64,000 bases of DNA from Forficula auricularia (lineage: Eukaryota; Arthropoda; Insecta; Dermaptera; Forficulidae). Location: assembly GCA_024734495.1 (NCBI GenBank), contig JALMQS010000816.1, positions 6,783,171 through 6,847,170 on the forward strand, given 5' to 3'. The first letter of the stretch is position 1. Each line of letters opens with the position of its first letter. The notes beneath the pieces are model-generated. The model was not told the DNA's origin and did not search any database. It saw only the letters and a program-made list of their open reading frames with translations. A program made the translations under genes and the position numbers. Positions 29,401 through 44,400 of this stretch are shown here, piece by piece.

Positions 29401-32400
29401 CACGCCGCCATATTGGAAAAATGGCGCCTTAAAACAGTTTTTGACAATATCTCCTTTCCGACTCATTTCACGATAAAAACATTTAATATACAAAATGAAA
29501 CTAGAGAAAATTTCCTACAATTTATGTAATGACCTTTTTTTGTAAAATTAATAGTTTTGGCGTACGAGCGCCGCAAACCATTATACATCTACGCCAACCC
29601 GTGACATTTAATTTTAACTGATTACATTTGTGAATTATAAAAAATCTCAGTTTTCCTTCATAAAATGAAAACCACTCATCCTAGAAACTTGATTCTTATC
29701 ACATTCTCTAGAAATTTTATTGATTTGAACGTTTACTTGGACCACTTTTTTGATAAAACTCTTAGATTTATAGATATCCAGCATTTTCCATGACGCTTTT
29801 AAGGATTCGGATCATATCCTCTCCGGAAAATGTAGGATATCTATAAATCTAAGAGTTTTATCAAAAAAGTGGTCCAAGTAAACATTCAAATCAACACAAT
29901 TTCCTAGAGAATGAGATAGGAATCAAGTTTCTAGGATGATTGGTTTTTATTTTATGAAGGAAAAACTGTGATTTTTGAAACAATGGATCATTTTCTGTCA
30001 TGGAAAAAGCTGAATATCTAAGAGTTTTAACAAAAAGTTGTCTAAGTCAACAAAATTTCTTAGACAATGTGATAAGAATCAAGTTTTTAGGATGAGTGGT
30101 TTTCATTTAATGAAGGAATTTATAATTCACAAATGTAAAAATTAAATGTCACGGGTTGGCGTAGATGTATAATGGTTTGCGGCCTTCGTACGCCAAAATT
30201 ATTGATTTTACAAAAAAAGATCATTACATAAATTGTAGAAAATTTTCTTTAGTTTCATTTTATATTCAATGCTAGGCGTAACTCTAGGGTCTGACCTTTC
30301 ATGGAATGACCATATCTCAACCACTGCTAAAGCTGCAGCGCGCAAGCTTGGTCTCCTATTTAGGTCTAGACGCTGTTATACTCCCAGTCGACGGATGGAT
30401 GCAATTCAGAAGCGAGCAATTAAACTAATAGGAGACCCGGCTCTAACCAACTCACTCGACTCTCTGGCTCACCGAAGAACCGTTTCTGCCCTTTCCCTGT
30501 ACTACAGATACTATCACGGTGTCTGTTCAGTCGAGCTGAAATCAATTATCCCCCCTAATGCCCTCTTTACGAGAAACACGCGGTTTTCTAACGCTCAGCA
30601 CCCCTTCGCTGTCAAATTGGATAAAAGTCGAACAAGCGCTTTCGCCAACTCTTTTATCCCTATGACCTCCAGAGACTGAAACTCGCTCCCTGCCACCATC
30701 TTTCCCGCGACTTATAACCTTCAGCTATTTAAGACCCGTATCCACAGATACCTTCGACCCCCGCCCAACCCATAAAATTCTTTCTTCTTCTTTTCACGAT
30801 GGAGGGGCCAACCCAGGCCTTTAGGGGTTACACCCAAAGCATGCTTTGCACGCAGCACACGTTTTGCCGACTCCCAACACTCTTTTGCGGTCAAATTGGA
30901 AAAGTGCCGGACCACTTCATTCGCGAATACATATATCCCCATGACTTCAAGGAACTGGAACTCTCTCCCAGCCTCTATCTTTCCCAGCACCTATGATCTT
31001 CAAACCTTCAAAACCGGGGTGCATAGACACCTACGTCTACACCCTCTCACTTAATCAACTTTCCCTTCTCTTCGGTAATGCAAGGGTCTTTCGAGATCCA
31101 TAGGGGCTACATCTTTACTGGTGCACCCCTTCTTGCATTCGATTGCATTAAAAAACCTTTTGGTGTAACTCCTTCTCTCATCATTATCATAAAAAAAATG
31201 TTTTTATCGTGAAATCAGCCGGAAAGGAGATATTGACAAAAAGCTGCTTTTAGGCGCTATTTGTCCAATATGGCAGCGCGAACGGCAAAGATACGAGGTG
31301 GCAAAGTTGAAATTCGAAAAGAGCACATCGAAATCTATAAAATTACCAATTTTCAAAAATCCTGAAAACTTTCCAGGTAACGTCTTTTTTTAGAAACAAA
31401 TGACTGGACTATAGATAACTAGAAACAAAATTACCGTTAAAGATCCTTTAGTGGGTTGAAGAGAAAATAATGAACGATGTGGACATTGATAAGCCCATGC
31501 ACGTTTTGAAAAGGATTTATCTTTTGCTACAAGCTTACAATCACATAATTTAATTCTTTTTATATTCCAATTGGATTGAAAGCTTTGATAATTTTTCACT
31601 AAGAGAAATATTACAAGAGATTTTTCATTTAAATAATTTTCAGGTATATTTAAATTAATTTCTTTTTACTGTTTGCTTCTACTGATCTTAAAGCAGAATT
31701 AATCCTGAAATACGTTAATTTCTATTAATTAATTTAACGGAAAGAATTTAAATAGATTCAAAAAAAATCTACTAGGGACATTTTAAATATTACGTAAGAA
31801 TATTTTTACTGATTTTTGTAAGCAAAAATATTGTGAACCCATTCCCCTCAAGTAGGGTGTCCATTAGGGTGGTCATCTTATTTTGGGAATTTTCGAATTT
31901 TTATGGTGCCCGAGGCTCATATGCTTCGAAATAAATAAATAAAATAAGCTGACGTGTTCTGATGTGGCTATCCACTTGACTTTACCATACAACCTGGCCC
32001 CTCACTTATATTTAAGTACCTGAAGCCACCGAGCGATGCACGCTAACCCCTCCCCCCCCCCCCCCCGAAACCACCCACCTCGCCCCACCACTGCACCCCC
32101 ATTCTGCCCCCTCCCAACCTCGCCTCCCACCCCCTGATCCCCCACAACTGCACCCCACCTCCCACATCCACCCCACCTCGCACCCTGTTTTTGCATTTCT
32201 AGCTTTCTAATCAGGCGCGGATCCAGACCTCTGATTTGGGGGGGGGGCGGTCGCCGGTATATAAGATCTACATTTGATCTCGGAAGTGTGTCGCGATCGA
32301 ATTGTCCAAGCGGGGAGGGGGGGGGGGGGTCAGAGACGCCGCCCCCCACCCACATAGAACTTTATTTTCTTCAATTTTAAAATTTAATGTTATAAAAAAA

Positions 32401-35400
32401 AAAATTAAATAAACATATAAAAAATGTTGATCTCCAATGCTTTGGGGGGCGGTCCACCCCATCGCCCCCCCCCCCTGGATCCGCGCATGTTTCTAATGGT
32501 CTACATATTATGTCTATATTTGTTTACTCGTACACCAATTTGCCCACATTCGTTCATATTGATAAACATTATAAAAAAATAAATAGGAAAATAATAATAA
32601 AAAAAAATAATTGTATAGGATCTGAAATAAAAACATAAAATTAAATAGGATTTGTTTCCAAGTTATATAAAAAAAGCCACTTGAACCACTTTATTTGTAA
32701 ACACACCTGTTTTGTTATGATTTAGACACCTGTTAATTAAAATTAATTAAAAATCTGGACCCTCACGGATTATGTATACAAAATTTGATTTGAGTTTGTT
32801 TAAATGGCCTAGATTTTTAATTTTTAACCACCCCCTCCACCCACCTTAATTTTGGGTCGATATACACCAAAATCTAATCAGCTCTTAATTTCAATTCACC
32901 AAAACTACGTGTGAAATTTGGTTTTGATATTCACACTAGATTTTGAGCTAGCTCGTCCACAATAATTTGGTAACGCACAGAGTAACAAATATTTTGAGAA
33001 AACAATTATTATCTCGAAAAATATAATTTTTTCGATGTTCACTTATTAGGGCTTTTTTGTAGACCGAAATGCCATGGTTTGGCTCACTTTTTTAAACTAA
33101 ATTAGTTTCAGCCGTTTTTGAGATATTTTGAAAAAAAGAATAAAAAAATAACAACACTTTTTTCATTCACGATTACAATACTTGACTATATCCTGTATGG
33201 TAAAGTAAAAATATCCCCAAAGTTTCAAGTCTTTATCTCAATTTTAATGCACAGCGATGCAAGTTTCCCATCTTTTTGGCATTGAACGATCAATTTTTTA
33301 TTCCGGCCAAAGAAATTGCTCAAAAAATTTGAAACTCTGTATACTTTATCCTTATAATAGTAGCTTCTTCTTCTTCTTCTTCTTCTTATTTTTAAACCTA
33401 TAGATTTGTTTCTTCCAGAACGTCATACCATCTCTTCTTAGGACGTCCTCTACTTCTTATTCCAACCGGCTTGTTTGTCATCACTTTCTTTACCAGTCGG
33501 TCTTCTGGCATTCTTCTCACATGCGCATACCATTCCGCTCTTCTTCTTTTAACCCATTCGCCCACCTTTTGTATTCCAAATTTTTCTCTAATATCTTCAC
33601 TCTTCATCCTATCGAGCCTGGTCACGTTCATTATCCTTCTTAATGTCTTCATTTCAGTCGTTTCCAATAATTGAGAAGTTTTTGCAGTGTCGGGTCTTGT
33701 CTCTGCTGCGTAAGTTAATATTGGACGTACTACGGTTTTGTAGACTCGTAATAGTAGCTATCCTTCAGAATTTTTACAGATTTTTAGCTATTATAATTTT
33801 GGAATCTATAACTTATTAATGCCAAGATATAGCAGTATTCTATCTAGCTGTAACTCCAAAATTATAATTATAAATTTGTTAAAGCAAATATTTTTATTTT
33901 ATTTATATATTTTTACACGCTTTATATTAGCTTCCCTAGTTCAAAGATGATTGTAAACCCGATCCAGAATGTCGATTTTATCCTACTTCTAATTGTCGTA
34001 TCGATTTGAAACAATTCAGGATACAATACAATAATTTTAAACAATCGAGCTGAAAAAATTAACTAAGGAGGGGGGCGAAATATGGAAATTAAATGCCCCT
34101 TTGGTCCAAACCCAACCAAAATTTGTATACATCATCTATGGGCCTCCAGAAGGGTAATAATAAAAAAATAACAAAATGGCGGTGAAATTGGGAAATATAT
34201 ACTAGACTCTTGTCAAATTTAGTTTTAGTTTAGTGATTGACGCTTAGAATTGTACCTATTTTAAGACTAAAAAATAAAAAAATAAATTATAGTTTAAAAA
34301 AACCAAAAAACACGCCCTTGTCAGCAATGCACTAAAAAGTACAAAATAATGTAATAAATTTTTTTATGTCCAATAAGGACAAAAAGCCTTGGGCACTTTG
34401 TCAAAATTAATTAAAATTACTTCTCAAAGAAGCCCCCTTCCACTCTTTTTGACTTAGTTATTGGACATGAAAAAGTTTATTACATTATTTTCTACTTTTT
34501 AGTGCATTACTGAAAAAACGTGTTTTTTAGTTTTTTTAAACTGTATAATTTATTCAAGATATCACATTTAACTTACTTGTTTATATTAAGCATTTTCCAT
34601 AAATCAATTTTATTAAACAAAGGCGTATTGTCTATAAAATTCAAATCTAATAACTGGAATGTTGGATAAGCAGCATTAAAATTTATGGCTACAACAGGAA
34701 CAGGCTTTTGAAATGTATTAAGTTCTTGACCATTAGTGTCAATACATGTTTGATAAACAATAGAATATTGTCCTAATTGAGGTTTTAATGGATATAAATT
34801 AATTTCAATTTTATGATTTTCACCAGAATTAATTACTCCCCAGGAAGGTTCCAATTTTATATTACTCTCTTTAATAGAAATGTTATGATATTGGCCATCA
34901 TTATCATCAAATCGTTTAATGAGCCATAATTTATAAGTAATAGAAATAGAGCTAAAATTGAATAGGTTGAAATGCGATTTTCTTATTAAATTTGGAGTAA
35001 ATTCACTTTCTTTGATAATTGGACATTCTCCAAAGTCAATTCTTGTAGGTATAGCCTAAAATAAAGATATTATTTTACCATTATTTTCCGTTGAAGCATA
35101 ACAATATACAGGATGAGTCACGGGAAACGGATGTTTTTCAGGAAAGCATAACTCTGCGGATTTTTCAAAATAAAATATTTTATTTTCATAGGAACAATCA
35201 CTAAACTATGCCATTATTGAATGCTTATGAGCGAAAAATTATGTCTGACAAATGATGGCAATTTTCACGAACACAAATTCGAAGGCGCTCTCGATAAAAA
35301 TGAGCTTCATCGCTCATTATGATGGTCAAATCCTCATTTTCTTCAAACATGTCAAGCATTGTTTGGCAAAAAGTGAGACGTTGTTGGTAATCTCGCTCAT

Positions 35401-38400
35401 TCAACTGTTGGACTATCGTAATTTTATACGGGTGAAGCCCTAGGTCTTTGTCTAAAATTCGCTGCACAGTGCTTTGAAGAAACTTTGGCAAGAGTGGACG
35501 CAAACTTTCGAGAGCGCCTTCGAATTTGTGTTCGTGAAAATGGCCATCATTTGTCAGACATAATTTTTCGCTCATAAGCATTCAATAATGGCATAGTTTA
35601 GTGATTGTTCCTATGAAAATAAAATATTTTATTTTGAAAAATCCGCAGAGTTATGCTTTTATGAAAAATATCCGTTTCCGAATGACTCACCCTGTAGAGT
35701 AAACTCTCGTTTATCCACGGAATTAGGTGGCGCGGCAACCGCGAATAAGACAATTCCGTAAATTAGTCAGAAAAGAACAGAAATTAACACAAGAATGCTT
35801 TTGAAAAATGTTTATTCAGAGTAGAAGCAGGTTTAAAAATTTATTATTTTACAAGTTAAATACAGTGGAAATCGTTTTAAAGCGAAAAACGCTTAACATG
35901 AAAAATTGGTTAACACGAAATAATAATGCGGTCCCGATAAAATTCTATCTATTTTCATACATTTTTTTGTTTTAACACGAAACAAAAATCGCTTAACACG
36001 AAAAGATTTCGCTTCTCGGAATGAACAAAATATGTTATTTTCCAAAAAACCAATAAATTTCTTATTTTTTTTATTAAAATTACATACATATATTAAAGTT
36101 TATTAAGTTTTTATTAATATTTTTATTCATTTTATTGTTTTTTATTAAATGCATTATGTATATACAAAATGTTTAATACATAATTTCAAATGTAGTGTAT
36201 CTAATATGATATACTCTAATAAATGTAATTTTGGTGAGTATACATATTTTTTTTTGTATGCAATACAATATGTTTAACACGAAAATATGTCGGTCCCCTC
36301 AGTTTCGTGTTAAGCGATTTTTACTGTATATGTATCTGTGCACAATGTTACATAGTTTTTAAAGTTTACTTTTGCACAAAATAATCCGTCAGCAGTTTCG
36401 AGATACTCTCAGACCTCGAATTAACCAGAAAGCGGATAATCGGCCCGCGGATAAACGAGAGTTTACTGTATTACTTTTTCATCTACAAATGAGTTTCAAA
36501 ATTTTTACTTTACCATACAGGGTATGGTCAAGTATTGTAATCGTTCGTGAAAAAAGTGTTTTTTTTCCTTCTTTTTTTTCGAAATATCTAAAAAACGGCT
36601 GAAACTATTTTGATTAAAAAAATTGAGCGAAACCATGGCATTTCGCTCTACAAAAAAGCTCTAATAAGTTAACATCGAAAAAATTATATTTTTCGAGATA
36701 ATAATTTTTTTGTCAAAATGTCTGTTAGTCTGTTAGTTAGTCTGTGCGTTACCAAATTTTTGTGGACGAGCTAGCTCAAAAACTAGTGTGAATATCGAAA
36801 CCAAATTTCACACGTAGTTTTGGTCCATTGAGATTAAGAGCTGATTAGATTTTGGTGCATATCGACCCAAAATTAAGGGGGTAGAGGGGGGGGGTTAAAA
36901 ATTAAAAATCTAGGTCGTTTGAGCAAACTCAACCAAATTTTGTATACATAATCAGTGGACTCGCAGAAGTCTAAAAATGCAAAAACTAACCGCCCAAAAT
37001 GGGGGAGGGGGGGGTCAAAAAATGAAAATCTTGGCCATTTACCAAACTCAATCAAATTTTGTATACATAATCAGTGGGTCCCCAGAAGTCTAAAAATACA
37101 AAAACTAACCGCCCAAAATTGTTAATTCTTGCCCATTTATCAAACTCAACCAAATTTCGTATACATAATCAGTGTGCTCCTAGGATTTTAAAAATTCAAA
37201 AACTAACCCCCCTCCCCTACATGATTATAAATAATTTTATTAAATATTAATGTAAGTGAGGGGCCAGGTTGTATGGTAAAGTCAAGTGGATGGCCACATC
37301 AGAACACGTCAGCTTATTTTATGAAGAAAATCAATTTAGCTTTTATTTGAAAAAATAAATTAAAATTAATATTTTAATTATCCTATGCCTTTCATAATTA
37401 GTTTTAAAAGAATGTCATTGATATTGATAAGAAAGAGCGTGAGGGGGATGACCGAAGGGTGAACCGCGACCTAAAACCATGTACACCTACGTCCATTTCC
37501 ACTTTCATTTCCAAGCAGAAGACAATAGAATAACATAGATAATCTAATGAATTCCAAAATAATTCCAAATACGGTGTACACCTAATTCCAATCGCGGTTC
37601 ACTCCTCGGGGATGACCGATCCCGGAGAAATAACAGAATTCAGAGTGTAAACCTGCTAACTAACAATAAGGAGATTTTACAGGGCAGAGAAAAAACAAAC
37701 AAAATTGAATATTGTTGTTTAGGAAAAAAACTGTTTTTCACATTTTTTTTCTACAACTTACGATCGTAATTTTAAGTAGCAGTTTTACTTGGACGATGCT
37801 ACATCTCTTTTTCTTTTGAACGGTATTAATATGTCATATTTGATAAACAATGGAGTTAGCAGGTTTACACGCTAAACTCTAAATCGACGCTATATCATAA
37901 AGAAGGGAGAGGATAACATTTCATCAACCATTAAGTGGGAGATAAATTTAACCGAATTTATCGCGCGGAGAATTTACCACTGCTCGAAGCCCCTAAAACC
38001 TTAGTAAATTGGATATTGAATTGTATCTAAGTTTCTGAGATTGGCTCGTGATCCCGGCTTCTTTTCCTTCTACTCTGTTCTTTTCACGATGGAGGGGCCA
38101 GCCCATACAGGCCTTTAGGGGATCCACCTTCTGGTGTATCTCCTTCTCACATCAATATCATTAAAAAAAACCAAAAAAAAAACCACAACTATATATGAGC
38201 TTGGAAGAAATAAAAATTTTTAAGAAAAAAATAAAAACCGACTTCAAAAAATTAAATGCAACAAATAAAATACACTAAAAGGTATAAAATAATTATTATC
38301 TTATTTAGTTACAACTAAACGACGAAATATTAACACGAAATTACTTTTGAAGTCGGTGCCAAACATATACCTTTTATGAATCGCACTCGACGGATCTTAC

Positions 38401-41400
38401 TTAGTACGTTTGGAGGATATGCTCGCTTATAGGTATAGTTTGTTTGGTACCGAATTCAAAAAGTAATTTCGTGTTAATATTTCGTCGTTTAGTTGTAACT
38501 AAATAAGATAATAATTATTTTATACCTTTTAGTGTATTTTATTTGTTGCATTTAATTTTTTGAAGTCGGTTTTTATTTTTTTCTTAAAATTTTTTATTTT
38601 TCTCTTTTTAGTGATGTTATTAATAGTGATCATATCATCAGAACTTGACCAAATTAATATGACACCATCCCTAAGACACCCCTTTCGGATAAAAAAAGAA
38701 CCATCGAAATCGGTTCATAAACAAAGAGGTTAGGTCTAAACAAACCTAATAAAAAAGGTCTAATACCTATGAAAAAAAATCGAAAAAAAATGGGACCAAT
38801 CGGAAGCTAGACTGGACCCAATGCAAAAAAAATTTCAAAATCGGTTGACAATTGGCGGAGATATAAGGTAACATAGGCACAAAAAAAAAAAAAAAAAAAT
38901 TCAGTCGAATAGAGAACCTCCTCCTTTTTTGAAGTCGGTTAAAAACTAATGAAATTTATAAACTCTCTTTTGACAATAATAATTTGGACCAAAATTAAAA
39001 TAGATAAATTATAGGCCAGGCAAATTAGATTGAAAAAAGGCCGCGCTGGCCAATAAATATGCACAAGCTGGAAATAATTTTAATTAACGTTAGGCATCTC
39101 AAATAAGAATTACTTATATCATATTTATATTGGATATTAAATAATATTTTAAGTTTAAATACATGTATTTATGATTTACTAATAAATTTCCTTAATAGTA
39201 CCCTAAATATTTTTCTCATTTTAAAATTAATTTAACTCACTACTAATTCACTTGATGAAGCCTCTCCTTGTATATTTATGAAAAAGATCGAGCGTATTTA
39301 ACTTTGCAAATAAATGAAGTATTTGGGGAAATAAAGCATTCGATTTTAAAAAATAATATCCAATTTCCGGTGGTTTGAAAGTCCATTTTTGAAATAAAAC
39401 TTGATTCGGTTGAATTATTTCTTCCTCTTCGGGCATTTGTAAAATATCTTTATATTTATCAAAATTATATCGAAAACTAAAAGAAAAAAAATGTTATAGT
39501 TTTTTACTAATCAAATTTGAATACGGCTTTAATATTATCAGTACCTGGAGGCACCGAGCGATGCTCGGTAACTTCTTCCTTCAGTTAAAAGCTTTATTTT
39601 AATATTACTTTTTAATTTAAAATTCTGATAAAAATGTCGATTTTCATTTGAGAGCCGGTTTCAAATTAAAAAAAAATACAAATATATATAATATTCACCC
39701 ACTGTACCCCGCTCGACCCCTCGAAACGTTTATTAATAGTTCTAACGTTTAGGGAGAACAAAATATGTTAAAATCCACAATCACAATACTTCTTCAAGGC
39801 CTTTGAGAATAAAGGATTAACCCAACCCATTGTCTGTCTGGGTACAAAAGTAAACAAAAGAGAAACCTTTTTTAAACTCCAAGATTGGGATTTGTCTACA
39901 TGAGAATAATTAATTTGATTACGAAAAAACCCATCAAAAACAATTTTGTCGAAGATGAAACCGTGACAGATCGAATTGCCAACCCAAAAACCCCCTAACC
40001 CGTGAATTTCATCAAAATCGGTAGAGTCGTTTTCAAAATAGAACCAAGATACAAATATATATAAATAAATATACAATTTTTGCTCGTTTAATAAGAGTAG
40101 ATAAAAGAGAAAGCGATTAGAATTTTGAAAACTTGAGTTAATTGCTAATAATTTGAAAAACTATTGTGTGGAGAATTAAAAAAAAATCATTCTTCAGTAA
40201 GCTTACCTTATTTGATGTCTTGAAAGATTCTTCAGGGGAACTATTAAAGTAGATATAGTGCCCGCAAATGTTAGGGGAAAACATACGTCATTATTATTTG
40301 ATACTTGGAGGCTAGGAAATTCGAGATACCCCAGAAAGTGAATAGAGTGCTGAAAATTTGAGAAAATAAATACTAAAATATTTAAGTCAGTGGTTCTCAA
40401 CCGGGGGTAGGAACTTATAATAACGTACCCCTTAGGAGTACCCGGGTCGTACTAAAGATACTCCTGGCTTTTAATTGTTTTGCAGGTCTATTCTCTAATC
40501 AAAAACGTTAACTTTTAACATCCGAAATCAGCGTTAATTCATTTTAACACCTCCTTGCCTAAAATTGCTATTCTGTAAGCAAAAACTCTAGCACCAAAGC
40601 ATTAATAAGTAGCCAAAGGTGTTAAAAATTAAAGCCATATCAGCAAGGGCGGATCCAGGAATTTTTTATGTGGGGGGGGGGGAGAATGTATATAAGGTCC
40701 CCGATGTATATAAGATCTACTTTTATATCGAAAGTGTGTCGCGATCGAATTGTCCAAGCGGGGGGGGGGGGGGGGGGGGTCAGAGACGCCGTTTAAAATT
40801 TAAAAAAAAAAGTGTTATAAATTCTCTGTCGATTTGGCCGCCGTTTTTTGACCTCTGCGTGCGACGCACGTGTTGCACTCCCAGCCAGGCTCCTAAATTC
40901 GATTACATATTTGGTGTTTGTAATTTGTTTTTAATTTGATTTTGTTTGTAATTTTGTTTTTAATTTTAATTTTTTTATTTTAAATAATAACATTTTGTTT
41001 ATATTAAAAAAAAAAAAAAAAAATATTTCTGAACGTACTCTTCTTTCTCAAAATTTTACTTGTTGAATGTTTTTACAAATTTGTATTCAGTTTTCATTTG
41101 AACTCCTGATGATGGGCTAATAACCCGAAATATATATCGAGTGAATCAAACTCAAAAAAAAACATACATTTGTTTTAATATTTCCTTTTGTGAAACCTAA
41201 CCTAGAAAATTCTCCTCATAAGTTACTTATAATGTTTCACCTAGAACCGACACCTAAATCCTTAAAAAAAAAAAATATCTAACCATTAAATATGAAGTTT
41301 TCTCAGGAATTTAATTCAAAAAGCCTTTGAATACTTTTAGAAGAGTAAATATTATACGTTCATTAAAATATTTAGGTCTGGTGGTACGCCAAAATTTCTC

Positions 41401-44400
41401 AAAAAGTCAAGTGGTACGCGGGTTCAAAAAGGTTGGGAACCCCTGGTATAAAGAGTCTAGGTGTATCGTGCACTGAGCTAGAGGTTGTATTAAGTAAAAA
41501 GGTTGAGAACCACAGATTTACGTAAATAAAGTATAATTTAGTACGTGAACTTTATCATTTAAGAGAATATTCCATTCTTCATGAAGCATTGTTAAATTTT
41601 TATCAGAAGATTTTAAACAAGCATCAAATATTTGATAAGGTCCTGTAATTATCCCTTGATTTGGAGTTATTGTAATATTTCTGTAAAAATAAAGGAAAAT
41701 TAGACAATTTCTTATTCATATTTTTTCTAATCCAAAATAATTTTTTAAATTTATATTATAGATGATTGATATTATACGTACGAATTTTCCGGAGATATAA
41801 AGTCATACATTAATGGTAAATGACCTTTCCTATATATTATAAAAGTTGTTTTTGTTAATATTCCAGGAATAGTGGGAGGAAATATTACATCTTTAAAATC
41901 AATTAAATATTCCGGTGACCATGTTAATCCTTGACTAAATGTATTTCCTAAAGAGTATATAAATTTAATTATCAATTTTTGCCTGGCAATATATATAGTA
42001 AATACACAGGCAGTGGCATAGTCAGAAAATTTTCATGTGGGGGGAGGGGGGGGGTCAATCCACAAAGCAAAATATTTAGTGGGAATTTTTTTTTATTAAA
42101 ACAAATAGTCCAGTTAAATTGTGTTTTTACCCAGAAAATTTTGGGGTAGTTGTAATTTCTTCAACCATTTAAGTTTTTGGGTGTGATGAAACTCGTCCCG
42201 CAATGAGGTTGAAGTTTTGAAAAACTGCAATTTTTTGCAAAAAATCGCAATTTTTCCTTCATAAAATGAAAACCACTCATCGTAGAAACTTGATCCCTAT
42301 CTCATTCTCTAGGAAATTTTGTTGACTTGACCACTTTTTTTGATTAAACTCTTAGATTTATGGATATCCAGCATTTTCCATGACAGGATACGATCCGAAT
42401 CCATCAAAAAAGTGGTCCAAGTAAATGTTTAAGTCACTAAAATTTCCTAGGTAATGAAAAAGAAATCACGTATCTAGGATGAGTGATTTTCATTTTAAAA
42501 GGGTAAAACTGCAATTTTTTGAAAAAACATATAATTTCCTTAAATTTCTTCCAGAACTTAAGTGACTTGATTTAAATTTTTCATTAAATTGAAGGGTTGG
42601 TTTTGTCACAAATATAATAAAACAATAATAATAATTATTATATAATTCTCTATAAAAAGAAAAAATGTAAATAAATGTTTCATTTCAATTTTTAGAACTA
42701 CTGAGGATGGTCGACCAGTGGTGACCGAAACTGTATAGTTATCAATTAAATAATTCTAATAGTTATTAAAATTATTGTTTTATTATATTTGTGACAAAAC
42801 CAACCCTTCAATTTAATGAAAAATATAATTTCCTGTCATGAAAAATGCTAGATATCTATATATCTAAAAATTTTGAACGTTTACTTGAATCACTTTTTTG
42901 ATAAAACTCTTAGATTTATAGATATTCTACATTTTCCGGACAGGATATAATCCGAATCTTCAAAAGCGTCATGGAAAATTATGGATATCTATAAATTTAA
43001 GAGTTTTAGCAAAAAAGTAGTCCAAGTAAACGTTCAAGTAAACAAAACTTCCTAGAGAATTAGATAGGAATCAAATTTCTAGGATAAATGGTTTTTATTT
43101 TATGAAAGAAAAATCGACGATTTTTTGCAAAAAATTGCATCTTTTTCAAAACTTCAACCTCCTTTCGGCACGGGGGTTACCATTTATACAATTAAGATAA
43201 AACTTTGTTTAAATTGTACCAAATTTAGTCTAGTTTAAAAATGTATAGAGTGGTCTTTATCAAAAACGTACTCCTTCATGGTCAAAATGGGAAAATATCG
43301 AAAAAAGAGCGAGTTTTTGGGTGATCCGAGGGCCACGGGGGAGGGGGGAGGCTACCGATGTCCAAAACTTGGATTTTGCGCTTGAGCCCGAACAGTTGGT
43401 CGGAGAAAAAACATAGATTATAAAATTTGTAGAAAATCTTATGAACTTTCATTTTGAATAGGAAGGTTATTTACGAAAAGTTGATAGTTTTCGAGTTATA
43501 AGCAAAAAACCGCCAAAAAATGGAAATTTTCACCTTTTTTTCCATTTTCTACAATGTTGCGTCAGAAAATTTTGGTGGGAAACCTCAGATTTGGATTCAG
43601 CGCCCCAAAAAACATATATATGCAAAAAATCAGAACTACTCCAAAACTATTTGACTGGCTATATTATTTCATAACGAAAAGAAAAGTTTCGGCGGAAAAA
43701 CTTTTGCACATTTTTAATGAGAAGCCCCCATCTGAAAGAGTTTCAACCGAAACAAATTTGATTAAAGTCTATTTATAATTTTTACTCCAAAAATAAAATA
43801 TTTCACAGGTCCAATGAGGAATATAAAGTAAAATTACAATACTTTTACCTAATAAATTTATCCGAAGTGGTATAGGTAACGGGATTTCAACAAGATTTTT
43901 ATTCGTTGTGATATTTGACCAATAGGCTTGACCTATGACATCTTTTTGAAATACCAAGTTCTTTTGATTAGACTTAAATTTTGCTTTAAATAATAAAGAA
44001 TCATTTTTATTTAGAGTGGCTTTTGTAGGATTTATTTCAAAATTACCAGATTGATCTGAAAAATTTTTATTATTAAAGAATCATATAGGTAATATATATA
44101 CCTATAGGTAGAATATATTTAGCTTTTAACATGCGGTAAGAGGAGACAGCCAAAATTAAACCGTCTCCATACTATTATACTAGTACATTTTATTATAGAA
44201 ACGTTTAATATAAAAGTACCTCTCGTAGGCACCGAGCAATGCTCGGTAACTTCTTCCTTCAGTTAAAATCTTTATTTTAATATTATTTTTAATTTAAAAT
44301 TCTGATAAAAAGGTCGATTTTTAATTGAGAGCCGTTTTCAAATTAAAAAAATACAAATATATCTATACGAGCTTTTCGTGCGTGCCTTCGGCACTCCCTC

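Larger units (their letters stand above)
42107..43325. mobile_element. TAGTCC-family palindrome, decayed, with a hammerhead foldback inside
   Basis: Begins TAGTCCAGTTAAATT. Its body matches 21830-22440 in both orientations (CTCATCCTAGAAACTTGAT-type phrases). The right boundary is unclear. Confidence 0.5.

Noticed and set aside
35225..35581. A host gene of 118 codons
   Set aside because: The DEAHF and HHLSDIIF blocks and the terminal inverted repeats with TA mark it as a deleted transposase.
39248..39436. Treating the in-frame TGA at 39248-39250 as the end of a separate gene
   Set aside because: Flanking splice phases and the continued ASH pattern in the next frame show that it is CFAP65 exon 9 with a one-base shift.
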